Shown: positions 15,518-23,949 of the stretch, one piece after another | Layout of the letters: each line of letters begins with the position of its first letter | Position numbering within the stretch: position 1 is the stretch's first letter | NCBI GenBank assembly: GCA_023957975.1 | Contig: JAMLGM010000006.1 | Coordinates: 62,001-126,000 of the forward strand | Reading direction: 5' to 3' | Source of the DNA: Microthrixaceae bacterium | Lineage (GTDB): Bacteria; Actinomycetota; Acidimicrobiia; Acidimicrobiales; Microtrichaceae | DNA: 64,000 nucleotides | Notes under the pieces: generated by a model | The model's database searches: none | Told to the model about the DNA's origin: nothing | Seen by the model: only the letters and a program-made list of their open reading frames with translations | Made by a program: the position numbers and the translations under genes

Positions 15518-16552
15518 TCAGCGTGGCATGAACGCCCAGAGGTCCAGATCGAGCAGCACGTTCGAGGCGTACTTACCGTCCTCACCCTTGAGTGTCATCG
15601 AAGTGTCGCGACCCTTTGTCGCCACCAGGCGCAGTCGAATGGCACCGACGCCAGGCGCCGAGGTGTCCGCCTTGTCGAGCACCTCGGACCATGCGTACAC
15701 GGTGTCATCGGCGAAGGCCGGATTGGTGTGGGCACCGGCGTTGATCGCGGCGATGAGTTGCGCGTTCGCCAAGCCGTTGTAGCTGAGCGCCCGAGCCATC
15801 GAGATGATGTGGCCGCCGTAGATGAGGCGGCGACCGTCGGGGCGGGCCTCGGTGTTGAAATGCACCTTGGCGGTGTTTTGCCACAGGCGAGTCGCCAACA
15901 TGTGTTCGGGGTCGGTGAGGGTCACGCCGTCGACGTGATCGATCTTCTCTCCGACCTCGTAGTCGTCGAAGCGGTGAGGTTCACCGGCCGCGGAGAAGTC
16001 GTACCTGGTGAAGTCGAGGCCGTCCGGGATCAGCAGGTCCTCGGGCGACACCGCCTTCGCCAACTCGGGCACGACGGTCTCGGGGGCCGCGGCGGAATGG
16101 TCGCGCTTGTTCACCATCACCCAACGCGCCCAGTCGATCGCCACCTCGCCGCGCTGATTCGTCGCCGTCGAACGCACATAGACCACACCGGTCTTGCCGT
16201 TGGAGTTCTCCTTGAGGCCGATGACCTCCGAACTCGAACGCAACGTGTCGCCCACCAGCACCGGGCGGTGGAACCGCAATTCCGCGTAGCCGAGGTTGGC
16301 GACGGCGTTCAGCGACACGTCCGGCACGGTCTTGCCGAAGGCGACGTGGAACCCGACGAGTTCCTCGACCGGATGCGCAGCGAGGCCGACCCCCGCAGCG
16401 AAGGTCGCCGCCGACGGCAGCGCGAATCGCGTCGGATACAGCGACGTGTACAGCGCGCGGTCACCCTCGGTGATGGTGCGGGGCACGGCGTGGTCGATGA
16501 CCTGCCCGAGAGTGAAGTCCTCGAAGAAGTTGCCCGGGTTCGTCTTGGTCAT
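15518..16552 (-). CDS. mch: Mesaconyl-CoA (2-methylfumaryl-CoA) hydratase, double MaoC
   Basis: This 344-residue protein starts KTNPGNFFEDFTLGQVIDHA, and much of its length follows the known mesaconyl-CoA hydratases: PRTITEGDRALYTSLYPTRF, VFGKTVPDVSLNAVANLGYA (here VAFGKTVPDV...), TGVVYVRSTATNQ, YEVGEKIDHVDGVTLTDPEHM, NTAKVHFNTEARPDGRRLIY and GGHIISMARALSYNGLANA. The family interconverts mesaconyl-CoA and beta-methylmalyl-CoA in the ethylmalonyl-CoA pathway or 3-hydroxypropionate bicycle, and also in C5-dicarboxylate assimilation. No crotonyl-CoA carboxylase/reductase or malyl-CoA lyase gene is in the window, so the pathway cannot be settled here. Confidence 0.88.
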   Translation of the reverse strand: MTKTNPGNFFEDFTLGQVIDHAVPRTITEGDRALYTSLYPTRFALPSAATFAAGVGLAAHPVEELVGFHVAFGKTVPDVSLNAVANLGYAELRFHRPVLVGDTLRSSSEVIGLKENSNGKTGVVYVRSTATNQRGEVAIDWARWVMVNKRDHSAAAPETVVPELAKAVSPEDLLIPDGLDFTRYDFSAAGEPHRFDDYEVGEKIDHVDGVTLTDPEHMLATRLWQNTAKVHFNTEARPDGRRLIYGGHIISMARALSYNGLANAQLIAAINAGAHTNPAFADDTVYAWSEVLDKADTSAPGVGAIRLRLVATKGRDTSMTLKGEDGKYASNVLLDLDLWAFMPR

Positions 16553-16601
16553 GAATCCTCGATCCGATCGGCGATGTCGGCCACGAGGATACAAACGGCG
16601 C

Positions 16602-17936
16602 CTATCTGCCCACCAACGCACGCCGGTCGGTGTAGCTCGCAGCATCGCTTCGATACTCGGCATGTCCGTAGTCGCGCAGGCGACGGTTGAGCCGACGAAC
16701 GATGTAGCGATCGATCGCCGGTTGCAGACGTGCCACGCCGTTGAGCCGCGACACGATCCGGTGCCGACCGAAGATGAACGGGGCGCCGAGTGCGACACGC
16801 ACTTTGTCGGCACCCGTCAACGACACACCCATTTCGGCCGCACGGTTGGCGTCGTTGCCGAGAAAGGCGCGAATGAAGAAGGCCGTCGAGAAGCTCCGCT
16901 CGAAGGACTCGGCGACGCGGCTCTTGAGCGTCGTGTCCGGGCGCAGATAGGCGGCGAGCGTCCCACGCACCAATTCGCCACAAGTGGAGTCGTCGTAGCC
17001 GCGGCGCAGGGTCGCGGCACGGGCGAGAAACACTCGCATCAGCCCTTCGGGGTCGTCGGGCAACAACACCTCGGGCAGGCCGAGCAGGTAACAGCGGTAC
17101 CGCGCCATCTCCACCATCGCCCGTTCGTCGTCGGTGTAGCCGCGTTTCGCATGAACCGCCTCGACCGCCATGAGAAAGGAAGTGATGAGCCCCGCCGGCA
17201 TCTGGTCGACCTGGGGAATCGGCACGCCATAGACCGACTGATCCCAGTTCCGCTCCGGGCGCAAGGCGTTGTATCGCACCATCGAGTGCATGAGACGCAC
17301 CATCGCGGCGGCCTCAAAGCCCGGACCATTGCGATCCATTCCACCCGGCAGCACCGTCGACGCGAAGAACGCTGCGGTCTCGTTGACGCGCTTGGCGGAA
17401 CGCTTGTCACTCAACGAACCCGTCACCGCCATCGGAAGCGCCGCATAGGAGTTCAAGAAGGTGGCGAGGAACGCCCCGCGAACCCCGAACGGGGCGAGCA
17501 GCGCGGCGGAGATTCGTTCCAGACGGGCGCCCTCTGCGACGAGTTCGAGGTCGATCCACGCCGGCACGGTCTCGAGTTCGGTGATGAAACGGCGCAGTTC
17601 GTCCGGAGGGTCCTCGACGTCGTCGATGCTGCCCTGGCACGCGGTGCGCAACATCGTGATGAGGCCGTGCATCCCATGGGTCGGAATCAGCGCGACATAG
17701 GCGTCGCACACCGCATCGCCGAGCATCGTCGCTGCGGCCATCAGATCCATGAGACCCTGGTCCGCCAAGAAGTCGGCCCGATTCACTCGCGGCACGGTGT
17801 CGAGCTCGGTCTCGTCCTCCGGTCGAAGCGCCAGCCGCTCCGGAATCGCGTTGAAGTCGAAAGCGCCGTACATCCCCGGCAAATCGATCCCCTGCCGCTC
17901 CACCCGGTCGCGAAGCTCCTCCAGTGCAACACCCAT
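16602..17936 (-). CDS. MpaB/DUF2236-family oxygenase
   Basis: This 444-residue protein starts at the ATG at 17936. The DUF2236 (MpaB-like, ER-bound oxygenase/latex-clearing-protein related) pattern is seen in FDFNAIPERLALRPEDE, GMHGLITMLRTACQGS and VRLMHSMVRYNALRPERNWD, with the conserved His of the heme-coordinating helix, plus PIPQVDQMPAGLITSFLMAVE and the C-terminal FGRHRIVSRLNGVARL. Relatives bind b-type heme and oxidise terpenoid side chains or cleave polyisoprene. It is monocistronic, 49 nt upstream of the mesaconyl-CoA hydratase, and divergent from the DUF808 gene. Confidence 0.8.
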   Translation of the reverse strand: MGVALEELRDRVERQGIDLPGMYGAFDFNAIPERLALRPEDETELDTVPRVNRADFLADQGLMDLMAAATMLGDAVCDAYVALIPTHGMHGLITMLRTACQGSIDDVEDPPDELRRFITELETVPAWIDLELVAEGARLERISAALLAPFGVRGAFLATFLNSYAALPMAVTGSLSDKRSAKRVNETAAFFASTVLPGGMDRNGPGFEAAAMVRLMHSMVRYNALRPERNWDQSVYGVPIPQVDQMPAGLITSFLMAVEAVHAKRGYTDDERAMVEMARYRCYLLGLPEVLLPDDPEGLMRVFLARAATLRRGYDDSTCGELVRGTLAAYLRPDTTLKSRVAESFERSFSTAFFIRAFLGNDANRAAEMGVSLTGADKVRVALGAPFIFGRHRIVSRLNGVARLQPAIDRYIVRRLNRRLRDYGHAEYRSDAASYTDRRALVGR

Positions 17937-18024
17937 ACCTACGCCCCCGGTTGTGGCACCTGCGCTGGGCACCGCGTGGGTATCGTATCGCTCACCGTCA
18001 ACCTTCGAACCTGAGGACGTGAAC

Positions 18025-18966
18025 GTGGCCGGTGGCCTGGTAGCCCTACTCGACGACATCGCCGCACTCGCCAAACTCGCCGCGGCAACCCTCGACGATG
18101 CCAGCGCCGCCGCGCTGAAGGCGAGCTCGAAGACCGTCGGAATCGTCGTCGACGATGCAGCGGTCACGCCGACCTATGTGCAAGGACTCGCCGCCGAGCG
18201 AGAACTCCCGATCATCAAGAAGATCGCGGCGGGGTCGCTTCGAAACAAGCTGGTCTTCATCCTGCCGGCGGCGCTGCTGCTCAGCGCGGTGGCCCCGAAA
18301 CTCATCGAGGTCATCCTGATCTTCGGCGGCGGCTACCTGGCCTATGAGGGCGCACACAAGATCCACGCCCGAATCACCGGCCATGGCCACGACCACGACG
18401 ACGACCTACCGGCCGCGATGTCCGGCGAAGAGGCCGAGAAGAAGACGATCTCGAGCGCGGTCCGAACCGACCTGATCCTGTCGACCGAGATCATGGTGCT
18501 GGCCCTCAAGGAGGTCATCGACGACCCGTTCATCAATCGCCTGCTGGTCCTTGTCATCGTCGCGTTTCTGATGACGGCGATCGTGTACGGCGCTGTCGCC
18601 CTCATCGTGAAGATGGACGATGTCGGGCTGCGAATGGCCACCGTAGACAACGGGCGGTCGGAACGAATCGGCCGAGCGCTCGTCGCCGCCATGCCCAAGG
18701 TGCTGTCGACGCTGACGGTCGTGGGAACCGCAGCGATGCTCTGGGTCGGCGGTCACATCTTGTTGTCGAGCGCTGCCGCTCTCGGATGGCACGGGCCCTA
18801 CGACCTCGTGCACCGCATCGAGCAACCTTTCCACGACGTCTCCGGCGTGGGAGGGGTGCTCGGGTGGGTCGCGAACACCCTGTGTTCGGCGATCGTGGGT
18901 CTCATGGTCGGGTTGGCGTTGCTGTTCGCCGGCGGGCTCGTCCAACGCAAACGGGGTGCCCACTAG
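18025..18966 (+). CDS. DUF808 (YedI-like) inner-membrane protein
   Basis: This 313-residue protein has the start chosen at GTG 18025 (AGGLVALLDDIAALAKLAA), matching the beginning of YedI-type proteins, with GAGGAC upstream; GTG 18019 would add two residues. The family layout is an amphipathic N-terminus, VDDAAVTPTYVQGL and ERELPIIKKIAAGSLRNK, and about five TM helices (around residues 75-110, 165-195, 230-250 and 275-305). A His/Asp-rich loop (GHGHDHDDD) is notable and might bind metal. The function of the family is unknown. The stop codon lies in the loop of the terminator hairpin at 18950-18979. Confidence 0.85.
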   Translation: MAGGLVALLDDIAALAKLAAATLDDASAAALKASSKTVGIVVDDAAVTPTYVQGLAAERELPIIKKIAAGSLRNKLVFILPAALLLSAVAPKLIEVILIFGGGYLAYEGAHKIHARITGHGHDHDDDLPAAMSGEEAEKKTISSAVRTDLILSTEIMVLALKEVIDDPFINRLLVLVIVAFLMTAIVYGAVALIVKMDDVGLRMATVDNGRSERIGRALVAAMPKVLSTLTVVGTAAMLWVGGHILLSSAAALGWHGPYDLVHRIEQPFHDVSGVGGVLGWVANTLCSAIVGLMVGLALLFAGGLVQRKRGAH

Positions 18967-18979
18967 CGGGCACCCCGTT
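18950..18979 (+). terminator. Hairpin terminator enclosing a stop codon
   Basis: Perfect 12-bp arms AACGGGGTGCCC and GGGCACCCCGTT enclose the loop ACTAGC, which contains the TAG stop of the DUF808 gene. The left arm is therefore coding sequence. There is no downstream T-run. Confidence 0.75.
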
Positions 18980-19054
18980 GAGGTGAGCTCACGGTTGAGG
19001 TGACTGCGGTGCCCGCTTAGCGATCGTCACTCCGCGGGCCTCAACGCAGTGGAA

Positions 19055-19582
19055 TCACATCGGGATCGGGGTGAGCGGCCGGCAGGTGATCGTCCAAGTG
19101 GTCGTGTTCGGCCAGGCCGAGCTGCTGCTCAGGAAAACCTTGCCACCGGTATCGGCGGTGGAGCCGATCTGGTTGGTGTACCACGGGGTTTCATCGGAGG
19201 TGCCGGCGATCGCCAGCTTGCACTCATATCCCGTCGGAGCCTTGAAGCCGTCGGCGACGTGCGGAGCGACGCCGAGCAGGGCGACCGTTTCGGTCGCACC
19301 CAGGCTGCATCCCTGGAACCCGAAGTTCCACCAACCGTCGGAGCCGAGGTTCACCTCCTGGTTGTCGTCGCCCAGAAGGCCCGAGAAGCATCCCACCGTC
19401 TTGTCCGCGGTGCCGGACACCTCGAAGGGCTCGAGCGGCTGTGGCGCCTCGGTGGTTGGGGTCGTGGGCGGGGTCGTGGGCGGGGCCGTGGTCGACGAAC
19501 CGCCGCCGGTTGAAGGGGTACAGGCAGCAGCGGTCAGCAGAGCACCAACAGCGGCTGCGGTCATGAGGGGAGTCAAACGCAT
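19055..19582 (-). CDS. Putative secreted lipoprotein
   Basis: This 175-residue protein has an N-terminus of MRLTPLMTAAAVGALLTAAAC, a typical lipobox with the lipidated Cys at residue 21. It is followed by a Ser/Thr/Pro-rich tether (PPTTPPTTPTT) and a compact C-terminal domain with four or more cysteines (GCFSG, QGCSLG, YECKL, TCRPL) and many aromatics. No family was recognised. An upstream in-frame extension through the palindrome is not believed, because its codons are fixed by the palindrome. It is the only gene between the palindrome at 19656 and the DUF808 terminator. Confidence 0.7.
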   Translation of the reverse strand: MRLTPLMTAAAVGALLTAAACTPSTGGGSSTTAPPTTPPTTPTTEAPQPLEPFEVSGTADKTVGCFSGLLGDDNQEVNLGSDGWWNFGFQGCSLGATETVALLGVAPHVADGFKAPTGYECKLAIAGTSDETPWYTNQIGSTADTGGKVFLSSSSAWPNTTTWTITCRPLTPIPM

Positions 19583-19655
19583 GGGGGCAATTCTAAACAC
19601 CAGTGCAAGTGGATCACCCAGCCCAGGTAGAACTACCCAACACAGCATCGGCTCA

Positions 19656-19717
19656 CCGCCTGTTCTCCGATAACCAGTGGTCGTGATCACGACCACTGGT
19701 TATCGGAGAACAGGCGG
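19656..19717. terminator. Perfect 62-bp palindrome, second copy of the 15-kb palindrome core
   Basis: The 31-bp arms with no loop extend the 50-bp core found at 15465-15514 by six base pairs on each side (CCGCCT / AGGCGG). It lies 22 nt after the stop of the OYE-type gene and upstream of the lipoprotein gene, both on the minus strand, so it should act as that gene's terminator. There is no T-tract. Confidence 0.75.
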
Positions 19718-19738
19718 GGCGGTGGTTCAGGCGGTGGT

Positions 19739-21160
19739 TCAGGGGTCGCGCAGGCGGCGCTTGATCGCTGCAAGCTCGATGCGTTCGGGCCGCTCGTTAT
19801 AGAAATCGTCGAGCGGGTAGCACCCCGACACGAGCCCGGAGCGCGGGGCGGTCGTGCAGTCGGAAAACGTGCGGCAGATCAGTCGCCGGTCACGTTCGGC
19901 GCCGGCGAGTGTGTCGGCGGCGAGGTGCGGGTAGCTGAGCATCATCCGACCCAGGCCGATCAGGTCCGCCCCACCGGAACGGACCACGGCCTCGGCGACC
20001 TCGGGCAACCAGTCCTGTAGGTAGGAATAGCCTGAACCCACAATCGTCATGTCCGGCGATGCACTCCGAAGTGCTGCCGTTGCAGCGATCTGTCTGGCCA
20101 CCCCGACCAGGGGATCCTCGGGTGGGCGGTATCCGTCCGATGGGGGAAAGTACGCCGGTCGTTGGATGTGTGGGTTGTAATACGGGCTGCCTGCGGTCGT
20201 GCACACGAGCCCGACACCGAGTTGTCGCGCCAGTTCGAGAAATCGCGTGGGCTCGGCGAGGTCGACATCGAGACCGTCGTCGGTCGCGCCGAATGGCCGG
20301 GGGGTGCCGACCGCGCAGACGGGTTCACCGACGTTGTCCGCCCCCGCTCGAAACGCCACCAGGTCGAACACCGACAGCCGAACGGCAACCGCCAGGCCGG
20401 GGGCACGGTCGCGCATGCCTTCCACGACGCTGCGCCAGAACCGGGTGCGGCCCTCGAAGTCCCCGCCGTATCGGCCCGGTCGATCGACGGCCCCGAGCAA
20501 CTCGTGCAACAGGTACCCGTGGCAGCACTTGACGTCGACGAAGTCGAATCCCGCCTGCGCCGCCAGCACTCCCGCGGCCACGAACGATTCGACCAACTCG
20601 TCGAGTTCATCGTCGCTGAACATGACCGCGTCCGCCCCGCCGAGTTCTGTCACCCCGCTTCGATCGTCAAGCACAACATGGCGCTGCGCGGTACGAGGTC
20701 GAGGCGCACCCTCCGGGCGCGACCAGCGCCCCGAATGGGTGAGTTGCAGGCCGACGACCTGACTCGGGTCGATCACCGACCGCAACGCCGCGAACTCCTC
20801 GACCGACTCGTGGCGGATCACGAGTTGGTTCGGATTGGCCCGACCCTCGGGCACCACCGCGGTCGCTTCGCCCCACACCAACCCACATCCACTCGCGGCG
20901 AAGCGTTCCCACCGGCGGCGCACCAGTTCGGTCGGGCGACCGTCGGTGGTGCCGTCCCACCCTTCCATCGGAAGCGCGACGAATCGATTCGGTGTGGTGA
21001 TGGTGCCGGCCGCGATGTCGCTGAACGAGACGGAGTCGGCGAGGGGGCCGTCGGGGTGAACCTCATCGACAACGGGGAGGTCGAGTTGGAGCTCGTCGAG
21101 ACGACCGCGTAGTTGCTGCGGGGTACGCATCGTCTTGACCTGCGGATAGCGGCGACTCAT
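19739..21160 (-). CDS. Old-yellow-enzyme family NADH:flavin oxidoreductase
   Basis: This 473-residue flavoprotein has TIM-barrel OYE landmarks: TTPNRFVALPMEGWDG, GLVWGEATAVVPEGRANPNQL, VVGLQLTHSGRWSRPEG (FMN-contacting), FDFVDVKCCHGYLLHELLGA and YGGDFEGRTRFW, and SGGADLIGLGRMMLSYP near the C-terminus. In place of the canonical HGYL-His/Asn pair it has CCHGYLLHE, which is typical of the larger 2,4-dienoyl-CoA-reductase-like branch, although the FeS/NAD domain is absent. Its start overlaps the upstream stop by 4 nt. It probably reduces an enone or dienoyl-CoA in the same pathway. Confidence 0.85.
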   Translation of the reverse strand: MSRRYPQVKTMRTPQQLRGRLDELQLDLPVVDEVHPDGPLADSVSFSDIAAGTITTPNRFVALPMEGWDGTTDGRPTELVRRRWERFAASGCGLVWGEATAVVPEGRANPNQLVIRHESVEEFAALRSVIDPSQVVGLQLTHSGRWSRPEGAPRPRTAQRHVVLDDRSGVTELGGADAVMFSDDELDELVESFVAAGVLAAQAGFDFVDVKCCHGYLLHELLGAVDRPGRYGGDFEGRTRFWRSVVEGMRDRAPGLAVAVRLSVFDLVAFRAGADNVGEPVCAVGTPRPFGATDDGLDVDLAEPTRFLELARQLGVGLVCTTAGSPYYNPHIQRPAYFPPSDGYRPPEDPLVGVARQIAATAALRSASPDMTIVGSGYSYLQDWLPEVAEAVVRSGGADLIGLGRMMLSYPHLAADTLAGAERDRRLICRTFSDCTTAPRSGLVSGCYPLDDFYNERPERIELAAIKRRLRDP

Positions 21161-22152
21161 GGTGTCGCTCCGCCCGCTTCGACCTCGGAGGACAACTCGT
21201 CCACGAGCGCGTCAACGCGGCGCGCGATGTCGGCGAGCACGTCGCGATCGGCATCCGGTCGCCTGGGCGCCCCGTCGGGGACTTCGCTGCTCGAGGTCCA
21301 ACCGCGCAGTTCGAGGAACATGGCGGCATCATGGCGATAGGCGGGGACGGGGTCGCGGAAGGCGAACATGCCGAGATACTGCAACAGGTCGTTGACCTCC
21401 CAGAACCGTGCGTCACCGTCACGCCACAGTCGATCACGGATGGCGAACAGGTCGGGGGCGAACGTCGACAGGCCCAGGAGGTAATCCGAGCCGTACACCA
21501 CCATGTCGATCGCCAAGTCGTTACCCGTGAACACATGGAACCCGGGCCGGACCCGATCTCGAAGTTCGAGGCGTTGCCACTCACGCGTGCGCGACAGCGA
21601 GGAGTGCTTCGCCCCGATACAGGACCGCACGCCGAGTAGTCCTTCGTACGCGTCGAGGCCGAGGATGCGGCCATAGGGCACGAACATCTCGCCGAGCTCG
21701 AAACCGATGAACCGGTCGAGTTCGTCGCCGAGTTCGGTCATGGCTGCGACCCAGCTGTCATCGTCGAGACCGCCGAGCCCGTGGTTCGGGAAGATGACCG
21801 GGGTGCCGCCGTGTGCTGCGACCTCGTTTGCCGCCTTGGCCAGCGCCGCACGGTCGTACGCGTCCCCGGCGCGGTCACCAACGAACGCACCGGCGACGAA
21901 CGCATCTTGGCGGTCGGGCGCGTCGGTGACCCGTCTGGCGAGTTCCAACACGCGTCGCCGATCGGCACTCGACAGAAGCTGGACATAGCCGGTGTCCATG
22001 TTGACGGCGGGAGTCAGGCCGGCCGCGGCAGTTCTCGCGATGTGGGCCTCGAGCGCGGCCCAGTCGATCGATCGGTCGTCGAGCAGCGGCACGAGGATGG
22101 CCGACATGGCGACGACTTCTCGTCCCAGACGTTGGGGTGGGGTACTCACCAT
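21157..22152 (-). CDS. DapA-family (DHDPS/NAL-type) aldolase
   Basis: This is about 331 residues from the ATG at 22152; an in-frame start at 22251 would cross the putative operator and is not favoured. A TIM-barrel with AAGLTPAVNMDTGYVQLLS, GTPVIFPNHGLGG and GVRSCIGAKHSSLSRTREW is seen; the Lys in GAKHSS is placed like the Schiff-base lysine of DapA-type lyases. Most class I signature residues of DapA itself (the GTTGE loop) are replaced, so a different 2-oxo-acid or hydroxy-acid substrate is expected. It is translationally coupled to the OYE-type gene, suggesting a joint role. Confidence 0.75.
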   Translation of the reverse strand: MVSTPPQRLGREVVAMSAILVPLLDDRSIDWAALEAHIARTAAAGLTPAVNMDTGYVQLLSSADRRRVLELARRVTDAPDRQDAFVAGAFVGDRAGDAYDRAALAKAANEVAAHGGTPVIFPNHGLGGLDDDSWVAAMTELGDELDRFIGFELGEMFVPYGRILGLDAYEGLLGVRSCIGAKHSSLSRTREWQRLELRDRVRPGFHVFTGNDLAIDMVVYGSDYLLGLSTFAPDLFAIRDRLWRDGDARFWEVNDLLQYLGMFAFRDPVPAYRHDAAMFLELRGWTSSSEVPDGAPRRPDADRDVLADIARRVDALVDELSSEVEAGGATP

Positions 22153-22210
22153 GGTTGGCAGCCTGTCACGGAACCGCCGCCTTCGTCGCGTCATTCGTGG
22201 CCACTCAAGC

Positions 22211-22226
22211 AAGTGAACGCTAACTT
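22211..22226. promoter_or_regulatory. Putative TetR-type operator, divergent spacer
   Basis: The 16-bp site AAGTGAACGCTAACTT is an imperfect dyad and differs from AAGCGAACGCTCACTT at 35087 in only two positions. It lies between the divergent starts at 22152 and 22234 and may control both. Confidence 0.45.
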
Positions 22227-22233
22227 TCAGTAC

Positions 22234-23853
22234 GTGCGACCACTCCCCCACCTCACGCCGACGAACACCCCCTTTTGGACCTCCGGGGCCGACGGGGTGT
22301 TACGAGTGCAGGGTTGCCTCGACTGCCGACGCCTCGTCCATCCGCCCGTACCGCGCTGTCCACACTGCGGCAGCCTCAACCACGAACCCACCGAGGTGTC
22401 CGGACGCGGAGTCGTTGCCGGGCACACGACGAACCTGCAGCAGTGGCTTCCCGGATTCGCACCGCCCTACGTGATCGCCAATGTCGCCCTCGACGATGAC
22501 CCCGAGGTCCACCTCACGACCAACATCGTCGACTGCGACCCCGACGAGGTCGCCATCGGATCGGTCGTGCAGGTTCGCTTCGAGCAGATCGACGACGTGT
22601 GGGTTCCGCTGTTCACGCTCACCGGCGAGACCGTCGCCAACCCGGTCGCCGAACCCGAGACCCCCAGGGTTCGCGCCCCGCTCACCAAAGACCGCTTCGA
22701 GCGCCGCAGTGTGTTGTCGGGCGTCGGCAAGTCGCGCATCGGTCGACGCCTTCTGGTGGATCCGCTGTCGCTGACCGTCGACGCCTGCCTCGCTGCGGTG
22801 GCCGACGCCGGGCTGACCCTCGACGACATCGACGGGCTCGCCACCTACCCCGGCGCGGTCGGCATGGGGATGAGCGAGGGCGGTGTCTCCGCGGTGGAAG
22901 AGGCGCTTCGGGTCCACCCGACATGGATCAACGGTGGCGGCGACATCCCCGGCCCGGGCGGTGCGATCATCGCCGCCGCGTTGGCGATCAACGCCGGGCT
23001 GTGCCGCCACGTGCTGACGTTTCGCACCGTGTGGGAGACCACCTTCGGGGTCATCGGCAATCGCCCCTCGGGCATGGGACGCGTCGAGGGTCCGAACATG
23101 GAGTGGCGTGCGCCGTTCGGAGCGATGTCGGCCGCGAACTGGATCGGCCTCAACGCCTCGCAATACCTGCACCGCTACGGCGCCACCCGCGAAATGCTCG
23201 GCTGGATCGCTCTCAACGCACGCGCGAACGCTGCCCTCAACCCCGACGCGATCTATCGCGACCCGATGACGATGGACGACTATCTGTCGGCCCGCATGAT
23301 CACCACCCCGTTCGGTCTGTACGACTGCGACGTTCCGTGTGATGGAGCGATCGCGGTGGTCGTTTCGGCCGCCGACACGGTCGATGACCTCGCTCAACCG
23401 GCAATTCGGCTCGATGCCGTCGGCACCCAGATCACCGAACGGGTGTCGTGGGATCAGGGCACCCTCACCCACGAACCGCAGGTCCTCGGCCAGGCGGCTC
23501 ACCTGTGGACCCGTACCGATCTCACACCGGCGGACGTCGACGTCGCCTTGCTCTACGACGGGTTCACCTTCAACGCGATCTCCTGGCTTGAGGGCCTCGG
23601 GTTCTGTGGCTACGGCGAAGCTCAGGATTGGCTCGACGGGGGGCGTCGCATCGCCCTCGACGGCGACCTTCCGCTCAACCCGCACGGCGGCCAACTCTCC
23701 GAGGGCCGCACCCACGGATTCGGTTTCATCCACGAGGCCGTCACCCAGCTTCGCGGCGACGCCGGCGATCGACAGGTTGCAGACGCCCGCGTCGCGGTCG
23801 TGTCGACCGGCGGCGGCACCCCGTCGGGTGCCTTCCTGTTACGCCGAGACTGA
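22234..23853 (+). CDS. DUF35 zinc-ribbon/OB-fold fused to Ltp2-like thiolase
   Basis: This is about 539 residues from GTG 22234; GTG 22213 is also possible but lies inside the putative operator. Residues about 20-130 hold a DUF35 rubredoxin-like zinc ribbon (CLDCRRLVHPPVPRCPHC) and OB-fold. A thiolase-fold domain follows (DPLSLTVDACLAAVADAGL, DIDGLATYPG, YDGFTFNAISWLEGLGFCG, LPLNPHGGQLSEGRTHGFG). It lacks the nucleophilic Cys of classic thiolases, as do the non-specific lipid-transfer proteins Ltp2, which act as retro-aldolases with a separate DUF35 partner in steroid side-chain cleavage. Here both parts are one polypeptide. The palindrome at 23877 follows the stop. Confidence 0.85.
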   Translation: MRPLPHLTPTNTPFWTSGADGVLRVQGCLDCRRLVHPPVPRCPHCGSLNHEPTEVSGRGVVAGHTTNLQQWLPGFAPPYVIANVALDDDPEVHLTTNIVDCDPDEVAIGSVVQVRFEQIDDVWVPLFTLTGETVANPVAEPETPRVRAPLTKDRFERRSVLSGVGKSRIGRRLLVDPLSLTVDACLAAVADAGLTLDDIDGLATYPGAVGMGMSEGGVSAVEEALRVHPTWINGGGDIPGPGGAIIAAALAINAGLCRHVLTFRTVWETTFGVIGNRPSGMGRVEGPNMEWRAPFGAMSAANWIGLNASQYLHRYGATREMLGWIALNARANAALNPDAIYRDPMTMDDYLSARMITTPFGLYDCDVPCDGAIAVVVSAADTVDDLAQPAIRLDAVGTQITERVSWDQGTLTHEPQVLGQAAHLWTRTDLTPADVDVALLYDGFTFNAISWLEGLGFCGYGEAQDWLDGGRRIALDGDLPLNPHGGQLSEGRTHGFGFIHEAVTQLRGDAGDRQVADARVAVVSTGGGTPSGAFLLRRD

Positions 23854-23876
23854 CCGCCTCACCCGCGCCGCCCTCG

Positions 23877-23930
23877 CCGTTCTGTAGGTACTTTCGGTGG
23901 TCATAGCCACCGAAAGTACCTACAGAACGG
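23877..23930. terminator. Long hairpin between convergent genes
   Basis: Perfect 24-bp arms (CCGTTCTGTAGGTACTTTCG on the left, ending GTGG) enclose the 6-nt loop TCATAG. It lies between stops at 23853 and 23950. The sequence is unrelated to the 15/19-kb palindromes apart from the GTTCT ends, but the placement and absence of a T-tract are the same. Confidence 0.75.
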
Positions 23931-23949
23931 ACTATTGCCCGGGAACGGA

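Noticed and set aside
15465-19717. Short peptides starting MVVITTTGYRRTG at both palindromes, on both strands
   Set aside because: They are only the translation of the shared palindrome and run into unrelated sequence; no ribosome-binding site and no conserved continuation.
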